A stretch of DNA of 64,000 nt from Candidatus Saccharimonadota bacterium (lineage in GTDB: Bacteria; Patescibacteriota; Saccharimonadia; Saccharimonadales; Saccharimonadaceae): positions 310,001 to 374,000 of the forward strand of contig JAFYAV010000001.1 in assembly GCA_017540545.1 (NCBI GenBank). The letters run 5' to 3'. Position 1 is the first letter of the stretch, and the number at the start of each line of letters is the position of its first letter. This document shows positions 1 through 8,551 of this stretch, piece by piece. The notes under the pieces were generated by a model, which ran no database searches, was not told where the DNA came from, and saw only the letters and a program-made list of their open reading frames with translations. Both the position numbers and the translations under genes were made by a program.

Positions 1-276
1 CCATTCGATCCAGCGGCAGCACCTGAATCTGCCGATGATGCACCAGCTTCTGCGCCGTTTGGGTCGCTGTCTGCTCAGGAATTTGCCGACCAAATCCAAA
101 ACAATGATGCCAGTCCAGATACTTCTAACACTACGGCCAGCTTACCTACGCCAGACATTTCAATGCCGGCCGTCACTCAATCGCCGTCGTCGGATAGTCC
201 GAATATTGGGCAGGGTGTGATGCAGGATCAAGTCTACCCAGCCGATCCAAGTGCCTTCCAGATTCCTGGCATGTAA
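1..276 (+). CDS. C-terminal end of a Pro/Ala/Ser-rich protein (partial)
   Basis: An open frame runs in from the left edge and stops with TAA at 274-276, giving the last 91 residues of a protein. They are rich in Pro, Ala, Ser, Asp and Gln with no recognisable domain, resembling a disordered tail of a surface or membrane protein. The product cannot be named from this fragment. It ends one base before the ATG chosen for the D,D-carboxypeptidase, so the two are probably co-transcribed. A small ORF in another frame (35-220) has no support. Confidence 0.6.
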   Translation, partial: PFDPAAAPESADDAPASAPFGSLSAQEFADQIQNNDASPDTSNTTASLPTPDISMPAVTQSPSSDSPNIGQGVMQDQVYPADPSAFQIPGM

Positions 277-277
277 A

Positions 278-1486
278 ATGGCCATAAACCACATGAGCGG
301 AAGAGTGCTAATTAGTATAGTTTTGGCGCTGTTTCTATTGCGGAGTGTCCCGGTCGCTGCGCTTAAGGCGGATACTGAAGTAATTAAGGATATTGGTGTT
401 AAATCCAGAGCAGTCTTCTTATGGGACTTGGATCATGCTAAGACTATACTTAGTCAGAATGCCGAACAAGAGATGCCGGTTGCATCGCTTACGAAAATCA
501 TGACGGCATTAGTAACTCTAGAAAAACGCCAACTAAACGAAACGGTCGTAATCACTCAAGAGATGGTTAGTAATCTTGGCGATTATGCGGCTATTGGTCT
601 GCGAGTGGGGCAAAGCGTTACGGTCGAGGACTTACTCTACGCGACTATGTTGCCGTCAGCTGGCGATGCCGCCCAAGCACTCGCCATCTCGACCAGCGGT
701 TCTATTGCTGATTTTGCCGAGGCGATGAACCAAAAAGCAAAAAGCCTTGGTCTTAAGAAAACTCACTTTAGTAATCCTGTCGGTATGAATGAGAATAATT
801 ACTCGACCGCCCACGATATGTCTATAGTCCTGCAAGCTGCGCTTCAAAATGAGACTTTTACGAAAATATTCCAAACATATCAGTATAAACTAAAATCCGT
901 CAATCTAACCGCCGAAAAAACATTCACTAAGCATGCCAATATTCTTGGCGGCAAAACGGGATATACGCAACTTGCCGGTCGTTGCTTTGCGAGTAATGCT
1001 AAACTAAACGGAGTAAACTACGCGCTTATTACACTAAACGCCGACCCTAATTCTACCGAACACATCAAAGACGCCGAACGTATTTATGGCTATGTCAAAG
1101 AAACCTATATCGAGAAAGATATTCTGCAGGCGGGCAGTCTCATTAAGACGCTCGCCGTTACGGATAGCAAACAAAAAACACTCGATCTTCATGCAGGGCA
1201 GACTGTTCGCGTTATTCTCCATAAAGACATCAAGCCAGAACAATTGACATATCAATTCAACGGCACTGAGACGATAACTCCAGATATTCCGCTTGGCGCT
1301 AAACTGGGCACCTACTCAATTTATTACGGCGAAGACAAGCTTTACGAAACTGACATTTATCTTGAGGACGAAATCGAATTCTATAATTATCCGCTCATCA
1401 TTGCGACTTTTGTTGGTATTGGTGCTCTTGCTGCAGCTATTCTCGTTGCGGCTGTTTTTATCATCCGCGCCGCAGTTCATCATTAG
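278..1486 (+). CDS. dacA: Serine-type D-Ala-D-Ala carboxypeptidase (peptidase S11), membrane anchored
   Basis: Removes the terminal D-Ala of peptidoglycan pentapeptides outside the membrane. With the ATG at 278 the protein has 402 residues. It shows an N-terminal hydrophobic signal segment (about 10-29), the SxxK nucleophile motif SLTK (about 70-73), and KTG preceded by ILGG (about 226-228). A C-terminal membrane helix lies near 375-398. The usual SxN triad reads SAG in the context PSAGDAA, so the Asn is replaced by Gly. A GTG at 251 in the same frame would overlap the upstream gene; the ATG at 278 avoids this, and 293 is a third option. None has a clear Shine-Dalgarno. The hairpin at 1495-1525 closes the unit. 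Family assignment is firm; the active-site variant is a point to note. Confidence 0.9.
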   Translation: MAINHMSGRVLISIVLALFLLRSVPVAALKADTEVIKDIGVKSRAVFLWDLDHAKTILSQNAEQEMPVASLTKIMTALVTLEKRQLNETVVITQEMVSNLGDYAAIGLRVGQSVTVEDLLYATMLPSAGDAAQALAISTSGSIADFAEAMNQKAKSLGLKKTHFSNPVGMNENNYSTAHDMSIVLQAALQNETFTKIFQTYQYKLKSVNLTAEKTFTKHANILGGKTGYTQLAGRCFASNAKLNGVNYALITLNADPNSTEHIKDAERIYGYVKETYIEKDILQAGSLIKTLAVTDSKQKTLDLHAGQTVRVILHKDIKPEQLTYQFNGTETITPDIPLGAKLGTYSIYYGEDKLYETDIYLEDEIEFYNYPLIIATFVGIGALAAAILVAAVFIIRAAVHH

Positions 1487-1494
1487 GCAACAAA

Positions 1495-1525
1495 AAATAC
1501 TCCGTCACTTCTAGAGTATTTCTTT
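1495..1525. terminator. Bidirectional terminator between dacA and tRNA-Pro
   Basis: An 8-bp perfect stem (AAATACTC at 1495-1502 with GAGTATTT at 1514-1521) has an A-run on the left and TTTCTTTT on the right, so it can serve both the plus-strand dacA and the minus-strand tRNA. Confidence 0.75.
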
Positions 1526-1527
1526 TG

Positions 1528-1603
1528 TGGTCGGGGCGACCTGACTCGAACAGGCGACCTCGCAGTCCCGAACCGCGCGCGCTACCAACTGCGCCACGCC
1601 CCG
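1528..1603 (-). tRNA. tRNA-Pro (anticodon CGG), CCA encoded
   Basis: On the minus strand a full cloverleaf can be drawn: 7-bp acceptor CGGGGCG/CGCCCCG, D-stem GCGC/GCGC, anticodon stem CGCGG/CTGCG around loop TTCGGGA (anticodon CGG), and T-arm with TTCGAGT. Discriminator A and the CCA end are in the DNA (complement at 1528-1530). It decodes CCG. Confidence 0.93.
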
Positions 1604-1622
1604 ACTCTAGCCTATTATATCT

Positions 1623-3173
1623 CTATTCTCTCTCTAATTTCAAGATTTGGTAGGTATAGCTATGCTCGTCGTATTGTTGGTTCATCACTTCTGCTACACG
1701 CCAGCCCTCACGCGGAAACTTGATATAGTCCTGTCCCTCTTTTGTCGGCGCCTTACCGACGTACCAAAAGCTATCATGCTTAGCTAGCCAGCTGTCCAAA
1801 TCGTCAATTCGCCCGAAATAGCTTTTTTCTAGTGGCTTCATTGATCCGTATTTATAGCTGGTTTTTTCATTAATAAACAAAACCGGGTGTTCTTCGGAAG
1901 TGTAGGCGACTAAATCGTAATACAGCCACGCTGAATTGCTAATAATTGGTAGATTTTTCCCCGCATCTAAGCCTACGACCGAATTAAAGATATTCTTACT
2001 AACAGTTTTCATGCCAGTGTCCATATTGTAATTGCCTTTTTGGTAAACCGTTGCTACGCCAATGGCTGAGCTGCCGACCAATAGTAGAGCCAGACAAATA
2101 GCGGTTAATGCCGGTCGCCACGCTGGTCGTTTTTTCTTACTACGGCGTACCTTTTTATTGATATCGCCCATCAGCAAAGTTACTCCTACACCCGTAGCCA
2201 TTGGAATCGCTAACATTGCGAACATGATATAGCGCGAAATGAATAGCGGGTCGAGTGGTGGCATCGACAGTAGCATCAGAAGTACGAGCGGTACGAGTGC
2301 CATCGAGAGCAATAATGTCATTCGCTTGCGGTAATGTATTAATAAAAATGAAATAACAAAGAAAGTTATTACAGCTAAAATCATCAGCCAGTTTTTTACT
2401 TCGTCTGCCCGCATATAATATACCCCCTCCGTAAAATAGCTCGCGATGGTTGTAACACTGACTGGGCTAACCCAAAAACCGTTTTGTTCCACATCCGTCA
2501 CCTGCGCAAATAGACTTGGCACCCACGGCAAGAATAACAATATGGACAATACATAGACTAGCCAGATTTTTTCCGTCCAAAACTTCTTCCCGTATATCTT
2601 TATTAAATACAACAAGTGTGCACACCACGCCAGTGCCGCAAAATAATGCGTCCACATACCTAGCGCTACTAATATTGCATAGATAATCCACCAACATTTC
2701 CGACCGTTATCGATTGCGAGCTGCAGGAAAAATGTCGCAGCGAAAACAATTGCAACTACCAGTGTATACATGCGCATTTCCTGGCCGTATCGAATGAAAA
2801 TCGGTGAGATGCTTAGTAAAAATCCGCTAATCGAGGCCGCTTTCAGGCCGTATTTATATTTCAGCCACAAAAATGCAAACATAATTGCAATTGCCCCTAG
2901 TATGGTCGACATCATGCGCATTGCAAAATCGGTATGTCCAAAAACATGCGCCCACGCCTTTAGTAAGAAATAATAGAACGGCGGATGCACGTCTGCAGCG
3001 GTGAACTCCCAAATGCTTTTTAAGTCAAACCGCGTCAGGTATGAACTAAATGACTCATCGAACCAGATTGATTGCTGTAAATTGACGGCGCAGAGAATCA
3101 TGTATAATGCGCCCAAGAAAGCCGGCATTACGATTAAAAAAACTCGCCTCCGCTTTCTCAAGTAATCCTCCAT
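1623..3173 (-). CDS. PMT/ArnT-type polytopic glycosyltransferase (GT-C fold)
   Basis: A 516-residue integral membrane protein of the dolichyl/polyprenyl-phosphate-mannose protein mannosyltransferase superfamily, which transfers sugars from polyprenyl-phosphate donors to acceptors outside the membrane. The first periplasmic loop has the hallmark WFDESFSS (about 36-43) and DVHPPFYYFLLK (about 61-72), the acidic and HPP signatures of GT39/GT83-type enzymes. About ten hydrophobic segments follow, then a soluble C-terminal domain from about residue 370. The substrate cannot be told. The -10 TAGAAT (3180-3185) is 6 nt before the ATG with no Shine-Dalgarno, so the mRNA is probably leaderless. It faces a tRNA-Pro across a palindromic divergent promoter. 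Confidence 0.85.
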   Translation of the reverse strand: MEDYLRKRRRVFLIVMPAFLGALYMILCAVNLQQSIWFDESFSSYLTRFDLKSIWEFTAADVHPPFYYFLLKAWAHVFGHTDFAMRMMSTILGAIAIMFAFLWLKYKYGLKAASISGFLLSISPIFIRYGQEMRMYTLVVAIVFAATFFLQLAIDNGRKCWWIIYAILVALGMWTHYFAALAWCAHLLYLIKIYGKKFWTEKIWLVYVLSILLFLPWVPSLFAQVTDVEQNGFWVSPVSVTTIASYFTEGVYYMRADEVKNWLMILAVITFFVISFLLIHYRKRMTLLLSMALVPLVLLMLLSMPPLDPLFISRYIMFAMLAIPMATGVGVTLLMGDINKKVRRSKKKRPAWRPALTAICLALLLVGSSAIGVATVYQKGNYNMDTGMKTVSKNIFNSVVGLDAGKNLPIISNSAWLYYDLVAYTSEEHPVLFINEKTSYKYGSMKPLEKSYFGRIDDLDSWLAKHDSFWYVGKAPTKEGQDYIKFPREGWRVAEVMNQQYDEHSYTYQILKLERE

Positions 3174-3179
3174 ATTTTA

Positions 3180-3203
3180 ATTCTATCATAATTATGATAT
3201 AAT
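3180..3203. promoter_or_regulatory. Divergent promoters overlapping a 16-bp palindrome
   Basis: TATCATAATTATGATA (3184-3199) is a perfect palindrome. Its left edge overlaps the minus-strand -10 TAGAAT (3180-3185) of the glycosyltransferase and its right edge overlaps the plus-strand -10 TATAAT (3198-3203) of tRNA-Pro(TGG). It may be an operator or simply back-to-back A/T-rich -10 elements. Confidence 0.5.
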
Positions 3204-3213
3204 TACCCAAAAC

Positions 3214-3289
3214 CGGGGTTTGGCGCAGTTGGTAGCGCGCGCGCTTTGGGAGCGCGAGGTCAGCAGTTCGAGCCTGCTAACCCCGACCA
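3214..3289 (+). tRNA. tRNA-Pro (anticodon TGG), CCA encoded
   Basis: Acceptor CGGGGTT/AACCCCG, D-arm GCGC/GCGC, anticodon stem CGCGC/GCGCG with loop TTTGGGA (anticodon TGG), T-arm AGCAG/CTGCT with TTCGAGC, then A and CCA in the DNA. It reads CCA and probably other CCN codons. It is similar in its D-arm to the tRNA-Pro(CGG) at 1528-1603. Confidence 0.95.
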
Positions 3290-3294
3290 AAAAA

Positions 3295-3323
3295 TAACCT
3301 TTCGACCGCAAGGTCATTTTTTG
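3295..3323 (+). terminator. Terminator after tRNA-Pro(TGG)
   Basis: A short stem (ACCTT with AAGGT around a TCGACCGC loop) is followed by a T-rich tract just after the tRNA. The stem is only 5 bp. Confidence 0.45.
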
Positions 3324-3459
3324 TTGTGCGTACAATATATTAATCACGCCTCTATCGTCATGGGCGAACAAAAAAAGTCATAAAATAGCTAAAACTAGCT
3401 TGTAGAAAATACGTGAACGGAAAAACCAAAGCCGAAGAGACAAGAGTATTTTTCTTTGC

Positions 3460-3465
3460 TATAAT
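3460..3465 (+). promoter_or_regulatory. Promoter -10 of ftsH
   Basis: TATAAT lies 50 nt before the ftsH ATG; no good -35 is seen. A Shine-Dalgarno TAGGAG (3504-3509) precedes the start, so ftsH has an ordinary leader, unlike many genes here. Confidence 0.5.
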
Positions 3466-3515
3466 CAGTAGATGATAGGGTGCGAGTGTGTTGCCCATTT
3501 AATTTAGGAGTTTAA

Positions 3516-5414
3516 ATGCCAGAATACAAAAAAAGCGTTAGCGGAAAACGCCCGCAGAAAAAACCGAATAAAGCCATTAATACCGTTCGCCTGATAATTT
3601 TTTGGATGGTCGTCATCATTATCGGCATGGCCGCCATTACCGCTTTCAATCCCGACGCCGGCGTCAAGAGGGAAGAGCGTACGCTCACTGAAGTTCTTGC
3701 ACTTGCGAAAGATGACAAGCTCGAAAAGATTGAGGTTAAAGGCGACGAGCTTAAAGTAACCACTAAAGATGGCACGGATTTGCCGAAAATTATCTCTTCT
3801 CGCAAAGATGGAGCTGGCACTTTGCAAGAGCAGGGCTTTGAAGAAGTAATTAATGAAGGCAAAGTTGCCGTCGAGATTGTCGAGAATATTGATACTATGG
3901 GCATGATTCTCGACATTGCTCTCATTGTTGTACCAATTTTGATCGTCATAGGCTTCCTTGCCTATATGATGCGCCAAGCTCAGAATATGAATAATCAATC
4001 CATGGGCTTCGGTAAGGCTAAAGCTCGTCTTTATGGTAACGAAAAGAAGCGCGTAACCTTCGAAGATGTTGCCGGCAACGAAGCCGCCAAGCAAGATCTT
4101 TCTGAAATTGTTGATTTTCTAAAGAACCCTAAAAAATATGAAAAACTAGGTGCCAAAATCCCACGTGGCGTCCTGCTAGCAGGCGACCCCGGCACCGGCA
4201 AGACCTTGATGGCGCGTGCCGTTGCTGGCGAAGCTGGCGTCCCATTCTTTTCGATCTCCGGTTCAGAATTTGCGGAAATGTTCGTTGGTGTTGGCGCCTC
4301 TCGCGTGCGCGACCTCTTCGGTAAGGCGAAAAAGAATGCCCCGAGTATCATCTTTATTGACGAAATTGACGCTGTCGCCCACAAGCGCGATGCGCGTGGC
4401 GGTGCTGGCCGCGAAGACGAGCAAACCCTCAACCAGATTTTGGTTGAAATGGATGGTTTCGATAATGACACTGGCGTTATCGTGATGGCCGCAACTAACC
4501 GTGTCGATATGCTCGACAAGGCATTACTCCGCCCAGGGCGCTTCGATCGCCACGTCAATGTTACATTGCCAGAGCGCAAAGACCGCGTTGAGATTCTTAA
4601 AGTGCATTTCAAGAACAAGCCCATTGCAGACGACGTTAACATCGACGCTCTAGCCGCCAAGACAGCCGGTAGCTCTGGAGCCGACCTAGCCAATATCGCC
4701 AACGAGGCTGCTATCACTGCTGCCCGTAGCAATCATAGCGAAATTACCAACGCTGATATTACGGAAGCTTTCGAGCGTGTTTCTATCGGACCTGAGCGTA
4801 AATCTAAAGTTATGAACGACCAAGAGCGTCGCATCACGGCCTATCACGAAGCTGGCCACGCGATTGTTGGTCACGTCTTGCCGGATTCCGATCCCGTCCA
4901 TAAAGTCACTATTATCCCGCGCGGCCATGCTGGTGGCGTAACGTGGTTTATACCGCCGGAAGATCGTAGCTACAAGAGCATTTATGAGCTTAAAGACGTG
5001 CTCGCCCGCGCTATGGGCGGTCGTGTCGCCGAGCGTATGATTCTCGGTAAAGACGGCATTACTACTGGCGCCAGCTCTGACCTTCAGCATGTTGCCGAGC
5101 TTGCACGCGAGATGGTCTCGCAAGAAGGCATGGGAGCTAAGCTGCGCGACCAAGTTTTTAACTCTGACGAAGTCAATTTCTTTGGAGACCGCGCAAAGAC
5201 CTATTCCGAAAAAACTTCCGAGCTTATTGATGCTGAAATCGAGGCGCTCAACAAAGAAGCCGTCGCCCGTGCTGAATCCGTCCTCAAAGCTAATCGCAAA
5301 TATCTCGACGAACTTGCAACGGTCCTACTCGAGAAGGAATCTCTCGAAGAGAAAGAGGTAGCAGAAATTCTTAAAGGCACAACGTTGCCAGATGCCGCAA
5401 AGCTGCATGACTAG
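3516..5414 (+). CDS. ftsH: ATP-dependent zinc metalloprotease FtsH
   Basis: A membrane-bound AAA+ protease (632 residues) that extracts and degrades membrane and misfolded proteins. Two N-terminal helices (about 24-44 and 127-150) flank a short extracytoplasmic domain. The AAA module has Walker A GDPGTGKT (223-230), Walker B IIFIDE (about 278-283) and the second region of homology ending in RPGRFDRH. The protease domain has the zinc motif HEAGH (444-448). Length and domain order are normal for the family. The start is supported by the TAGGAG Shine-Dalgarno 6 nt upstream. murJ follows after 9 nt, so the two form an operon. Confidence 0.98.
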   Translation: MPEYKKSVSGKRPQKKPNKAINTVRLIIFWMVVIIIGMAAITAFNPDAGVKREERTLTEVLALAKDDKLEKIEVKGDELKVTTKDGTDLPKIISSRKDGAGTLQEQGFEEVINEGKVAVEIVENIDTMGMILDIALIVVPILIVIGFLAYMMRQAQNMNNQSMGFGKAKARLYGNEKKRVTFEDVAGNEAAKQDLSEIVDFLKNPKKYEKLGAKIPRGVLLAGDPGTGKTLMARAVAGEAGVPFFSISGSEFAEMFVGVGASRVRDLFGKAKKNAPSIIFIDEIDAVAHKRDARGGAGREDEQTLNQILVEMDGFDNDTGVIVMAATNRVDMLDKALLRPGRFDRHVNVTLPERKDRVEILKVHFKNKPIADDVNIDALAAKTAGSSGADLANIANEAAITAARSNHSEITNADITEAFERVSIGPERKSKVMNDQERRITAYHEAGHAIVGHVLPDSDPVHKVTIIPRGHAGGVTWFIPPEDRSYKSIYELKDVLARAMGGRVAERMILGKDGITTGASSDLQHVAELAREMVSQEGMGAKLRDQVFNSDEVNFFGDRAKTYSEKTSELIDAEIEALNKEAVARAESVLKANRKYLDELATVLLEKESLEEKEVAEILKGTTLPDAAKLHD

Positions 5415-5423
5415 AAGGGGCGC

Positions 5424-7061
5424 ATGAAAGGACAAAAGAATCGCTTCCGCTCAGTCGTATCGTTAGTTAATACGAGGCTATCAGTCAAAACTGCTGCCAT
5501 CGTTATTGCTAGCTCGACGCTTATCTCTGCACTTTTGGGTATTTTCCGTGATCGTTGGCTTAATTCTATGTATTACGATACATATCCAGCCGGACTTGAC
5601 GCTTACACGGCCGCCTTTACTGTTCCAGATTTTCTCTTCTTTATCATTACATCTGGCGCCCTTGCCGTGACCTTTATTCCCGTTTTCAATCAGCGTCTCG
5701 TTTCTGGCAATAAGAAGTCTGCCTGGGAGCTGAGCGGTAGCATTCTAAATTTTCTAGCCATTCTTTGTCTAATAGCCTCAATCTGCATTATGGTTTTTGC
5801 GGATCCTCTCGTCCGTTACGTAGTTGCGCCGGGTCTGAATGAGTCTGCCATGGCTCTTGCCATCAATATGATGCGGGTGATTGCTATCAATCCATTCCTC
5901 TTCGCAATCGCTACGGTGTTATCAAGTATGCAACAAGCGGTCGGACGTTTTGTTTTCTACGCCATCGCACCTGCTCTCTATAATGTCGGTATCATCATTG
6001 GTATTCTGGTGTTTACGAATGGTATCAATATTTTCGGAATTCAATTATTCGAAGGTGGCATTATGGGCGTCGCACTTGGTGTAGTGCTCGGTGCTATTTT
6101 GCAACTTGTCACAAGTATTATTGGCCTAGTTGGTTTAGGCTTTGAGTATGAGTTCAAAATTCACTGGAAGAATCAAGGTTTTCGCTCGATTCTTAAAGTT
6201 TTACCACTTCGCTCGGTCGACCAAGGTATTGATTATGTCACAAGTATCATGAACACTAACCTAGCATCGCGCATGGGCGAACAATCGATTCGCGCCTTCC
6301 AACAAGCCTCGTCGCTGCATTCTATGCCAGTTAACCTCATTGGTGTTGCTATTTCTACGGCTTTCTTCCCTAAGCTGAGCGATGAGGCCGGTCTTGGCGA
6401 GGAGGCTGCTTACCGCAATACCTTACGTTCCGCCTACCGTACAATTATTTGGATCTCTCTCCCAGTCGCCATTGTTGCGCTCTTCATTCGCGGATATGTT
6501 GTAAACTTCATCAAAAATGGCGGCGATCCTAAAATTGCTAGCGTTCTAGCTGCCTTCGTGATTGCTATCTTTTGCCAATCTCTGTACCATATTGTCGCAC
6601 GCGGCTATTATGCCAAGCAAAATACGCATACGCCGCTCATTATTTCCGTCATTGCCTTCATCGTACAAGTAGTCTTTGCGATTTGGTTTAGCGTGCTTAA
6701 TCTCGGCCCTGAGGGTCTAGCATACGCCGCATCAATTAGCGCACTCTTCGAAGTTGCCATTCTTGCCATTTGCCAGAATCGCGACATGCATCGTCAGCTT
6801 TTTAATTTAGAATTCTGGACGACCATGGGGAAGATCCTACTCGCATCTGTCTTTACTGGTGCGGTTGCATATATTATGACTAAGCTTCTTCCGCTCCGCG
6901 CAGTCGACAATTCTTTCTTAACGACTTTCCCGAAATTCCTCGTGATTACAGCGGTGACGGGTGTTTTCTATATTGTCGCCTGTTCAATCCTGCATATCGA
7001 GGAAGTAAAGCCAGTTATCCAAAAAATCAACGACATACTCTTCAAGAACGTTAAGCACTAA
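5424..7061 (+). CDS. murJ: Lipid II flippase MurJ (MviN family)
   Basis: A 545-residue polytopic protein of the MOP exporter superfamily. MurJ moves lipid II across the cytoplasmic membrane for peptidoglycan synthesis. About 13-14 hydrophobic segments are spread over the whole length; the N-terminal part shows the MviN-like run of a first helix followed by a fragment containing FRDRWLNSMYY, then TVPDFLFFI and FIPVFNQ. The start lies 9 nt after ftsH, preceded by GAAGGGG as Shine-Dalgarno. Together with MurA, MurB, DacA and the sortase this shows a complete, Gram-positive-like wall. The unit ends at the hairpin at 7064-7098. Confidence 0.93.
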   Translation: MKGQKNRFRSVVSLVNTRLSVKTAAIVIASSTLISALLGIFRDRWLNSMYYDTYPAGLDAYTAAFTVPDFLFFIITSGALAVTFIPVFNQRLVSGNKKSAWELSGSILNFLAILCLIASICIMVFADPLVRYVVAPGLNESAMALAINMMRVIAINPFLFAIATVLSSMQQAVGRFVFYAIAPALYNVGIIIGILVFTNGINIFGIQLFEGGIMGVALGVVLGAILQLVTSIIGLVGLGFEYEFKIHWKNQGFRSILKVLPLRSVDQGIDYVTSIMNTNLASRMGEQSIRAFQQASSLHSMPVNLIGVAISTAFFPKLSDEAGLGEEAAYRNTLRSAYRTIIWISLPVAIVALFIRGYVVNFIKNGGDPKIASVLAAFVIAIFCQSLYHIVARGYYAKQNTHTPLIISVIAFIVQVVFAIWFSVLNLGPEGLAYAASISALFEVAILAICQNRDMHRQLFNLEFWTTMGKILLASVFTGAVAYIMTKLLPLRAVDNSFLTTFPKFLVITAVTGVFYIVACSILHIEEVKPVIQKINDILFKNVKH

Positions 7062-7063
7062 CA

Positions 7064-7098
7064 AAAAATATCCCGCCATTTTGGCAGGATATTTTTTA
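7064..7098. terminator. Bidirectional terminator between murJ and the YtxH-like gene
   Basis: AAAATATCC-C-GCCA pairs with TGGC-A-GGATATTTT (one C/A mismatch), with A-runs before and T-runs after. It serves converging transcripts. Confidence 0.85.
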
Positions 7099-7105
7099 GA
7101 CCTAA

Positions 7106-7387
7106 CTATTTTTCTTCTTTCTTTTCCTCGGCTTTGTCTTCAGCCTCTTTCTTAGCTTCAGCTTTCTTTTCCTTGCAGCATTCTTCACCCTTTTTCTTGA
7201 ACTTGTCAAAGAACTTGCTGCCAGCTTCCTTGCCGCTCTTTACAGCTTTGTCGCTTGCGTCTTTAATATCCTTGCGTGTTTCTTCGCCACTTTTTGGCGC
7301 CATCACAATACCGGCAATCGCGCCAGCCACCGCACCAAGTGCTGCGCCTAACAAGAACTTTCCGCCCTTATCCTTAGATTCGCTCAT
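7106..7387 (-). CDS. YtxH-domain small membrane protein
   Basis: 93 residues: a glycine/alanine-rich hydrophobic segment (about 11-31, GAALGAVAGAIAGIVMAPKSGEE) followed by a long Lys/Glu-rich charged tail. The motif APKSGEETR after the helix is typical of YtxH proteins, small stress-related membrane proteins of unknown mechanism. The tail holds paired cysteines (ECCKE). It starts 2 nt after the next upstream gene (7390-7683), with which it must share a transcript. Confidence 0.8.
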   Translation of the reverse strand: MSESKDKGGKFLLGAALGAVAGAIAGIVMAPKSGEETRKDIKDASDKAVKSGKEAGSKFFDKFKKKGEECCKEKKAEAKKEAEDKAEEKKEEK

Positions 7388-7389
7388 TT

Positions 7390-7683
7390 TTATTCCTCCT
7401 CGTCGTCTTTTGCGACTTTATTTTTCTTGGCTTTCTTCTTTTTCGCGCCATCGCCGGTATAGTTATCGACGAAGTACTTTACTAAACCGCCTACGGTTGT
7501 CATATCGCGAACATTCCCGGCAATATCATCCGCCTTCTCGGCAATACCTTGGCCCTGAATCATGATTTTCTTGGCTTCTTTGGTAATGCCGATTAATTTA
7601 ATCAGCAGAATAATAAATAATAGTAGAAATAGGAAGAGCATTCCTGAGAGAATAAACACTAATATCCAAGCAGGAGTTTCCAT
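7390..7683 (-). CDS. Small single-pass membrane protein, function unknown
   Basis: 97 residues with one strong N-terminal hydrophobic helix (about 6-31), an amphipathic middle rich in isoleucine, and a C-terminal tail of lysines ending DDEEE. This pairing with a YtxH-like protein recalls the DUF948/YtxH pairs of Gram-positive bacteria, but the match is by layout only. It lies 3 nt from galU and 2 nt from the YtxH-like gene, so it is part of the same minus-strand operon. Confidence 0.7.
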   Translation of the reverse strand: METPAWILVFILSGMLFLFLLLFIILLIKLIGITKEAKKIMIQGQGIAEKADDIAGNVRDMTTVGGLVKYFVDNYTGDGAKKKKAKKNKVAKDDEEE

Positions 7684-7686
7684 CGC

Positions 7687-8529
7687 CTAAGCCTCCATTT
7701 TATTAAATTCTTCGTACGCCTTGTAGTAGTTCTTTGGATCTCCAGTCGTGAGCCATTTGCCGCGGCTTTTAACTACCAGAACATCCCCAGACTTTGCGAG
7801 CTTAGTAATTGCATCAACCGTCCAAAGTTCATCGTCAAGGCCAGTGTTGGTTGGGATCAAGTGCGCAAATACCTCTGGAGTTAGGAGGTAACGACCATAA
7901 GAAGTCAAGTTAGATGGCGACAATTCTGGCTTAGCCGGTTTTTCTACAATGTGGCTCAACGTCTGTTTTTTCTTATTTTTCATAGCAATCATGCCATATT
8001 TATTCCAGACCTCTTTTGGCATTTCTTGTGCAGTAATAATCGCTTTTGCCTCAGGATGTTTTTCGAAAGCGTCAATCAATGTTTTGACGTCGCCTTCTCC
8101 AAAGATTAAGTCGTCGCTATACAGCGCAATAAACGCCTCATCGTCGGCCAGGTATGGCTTTGCAGACGCAATCGGCGAACCGTTACCGTAAGGTAAAGCT
8201 GGATCCTGTTCGATAACCGTAATATTTGCTAGCGATAGCACCTTGCGCACAGACTCGAACCTATCGAGCTTGCCTTGAGATTCTAATTGTGCGTAAATCT
8301 TTTCACACGGATTACTAAAGTAGTCTTCATAAATTGGACGCCCCTCGTGAGTGGCTACGATAATAATGTCCGTAATTCCACCCGCAACGCACTCTTCCAC
8401 GACATATTGCATAATCGGCTTTGCGCCTAGTGGAATCATCGCTTTCGGGATGGTCTTAGTAATTGGCAAGAAACGACTTGCAAAACCTGCATCGGTAATC
8501 ACTGCTTTAGTTGGTTTCTTGTACGGCAT
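7687..8529 (-). CDS. galU: UTP-glucose-1-phosphate uridylyltransferase
   Basis: A 280-residue nucleotidyltransferase that makes UDP-glucose from UTP and glucose-1-phosphate, feeding surface polysaccharides. The N-terminal nucleotide-binding motif reads AGFASRFLPITKTIPKAMIP, a variant of the usual AAGxGTRFLPxTKxIPKEMLP: the GLGTR core is FASR here. Further family blocks are KPIMQYVVEE, LYSDD (about 139-143) and KWLTTGDPKNYYKAY at the end. It lies between gatB and the small membrane protein genes, within the minus-strand run that starts at gatC. Substrate choice between glucose and other sugar phosphates is not certain. Confidence 0.88.
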   Translation of the reverse strand: MPYKKPTKAVITDAGFASRFLPITKTIPKAMIPLGAKPIMQYVVEECVAGGITDIIIVATHEGRPIYEDYFSNPCEKIYAQLESQGKLDRFESVRKVLSLANITVIEQDPALPYGNGSPIASAKPYLADDEAFIALYSDDLIFGEGDVKTLIDAFEKHPEAKAIITAQEMPKEVWNKYGMIAMKNKKKQTLSHIVEKPAKPELSPSNLTSYGRYLLTPEVFAHLIPTNTGLDDELWTVDAITKLAKSGDVLVVKSRGKWLTTGDPKNYYKAYEEFNKMEA

Positions 8530-8551
8530 TTTCTTGTTGCTCCTTTCTAAT

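Noticed and set aside
3504-4094. 196-codon and 145-codon minus-strand ORFs in ftsH
   Set aside because: Antisense shadows of a certain gene, with no promoter or ribosome site.
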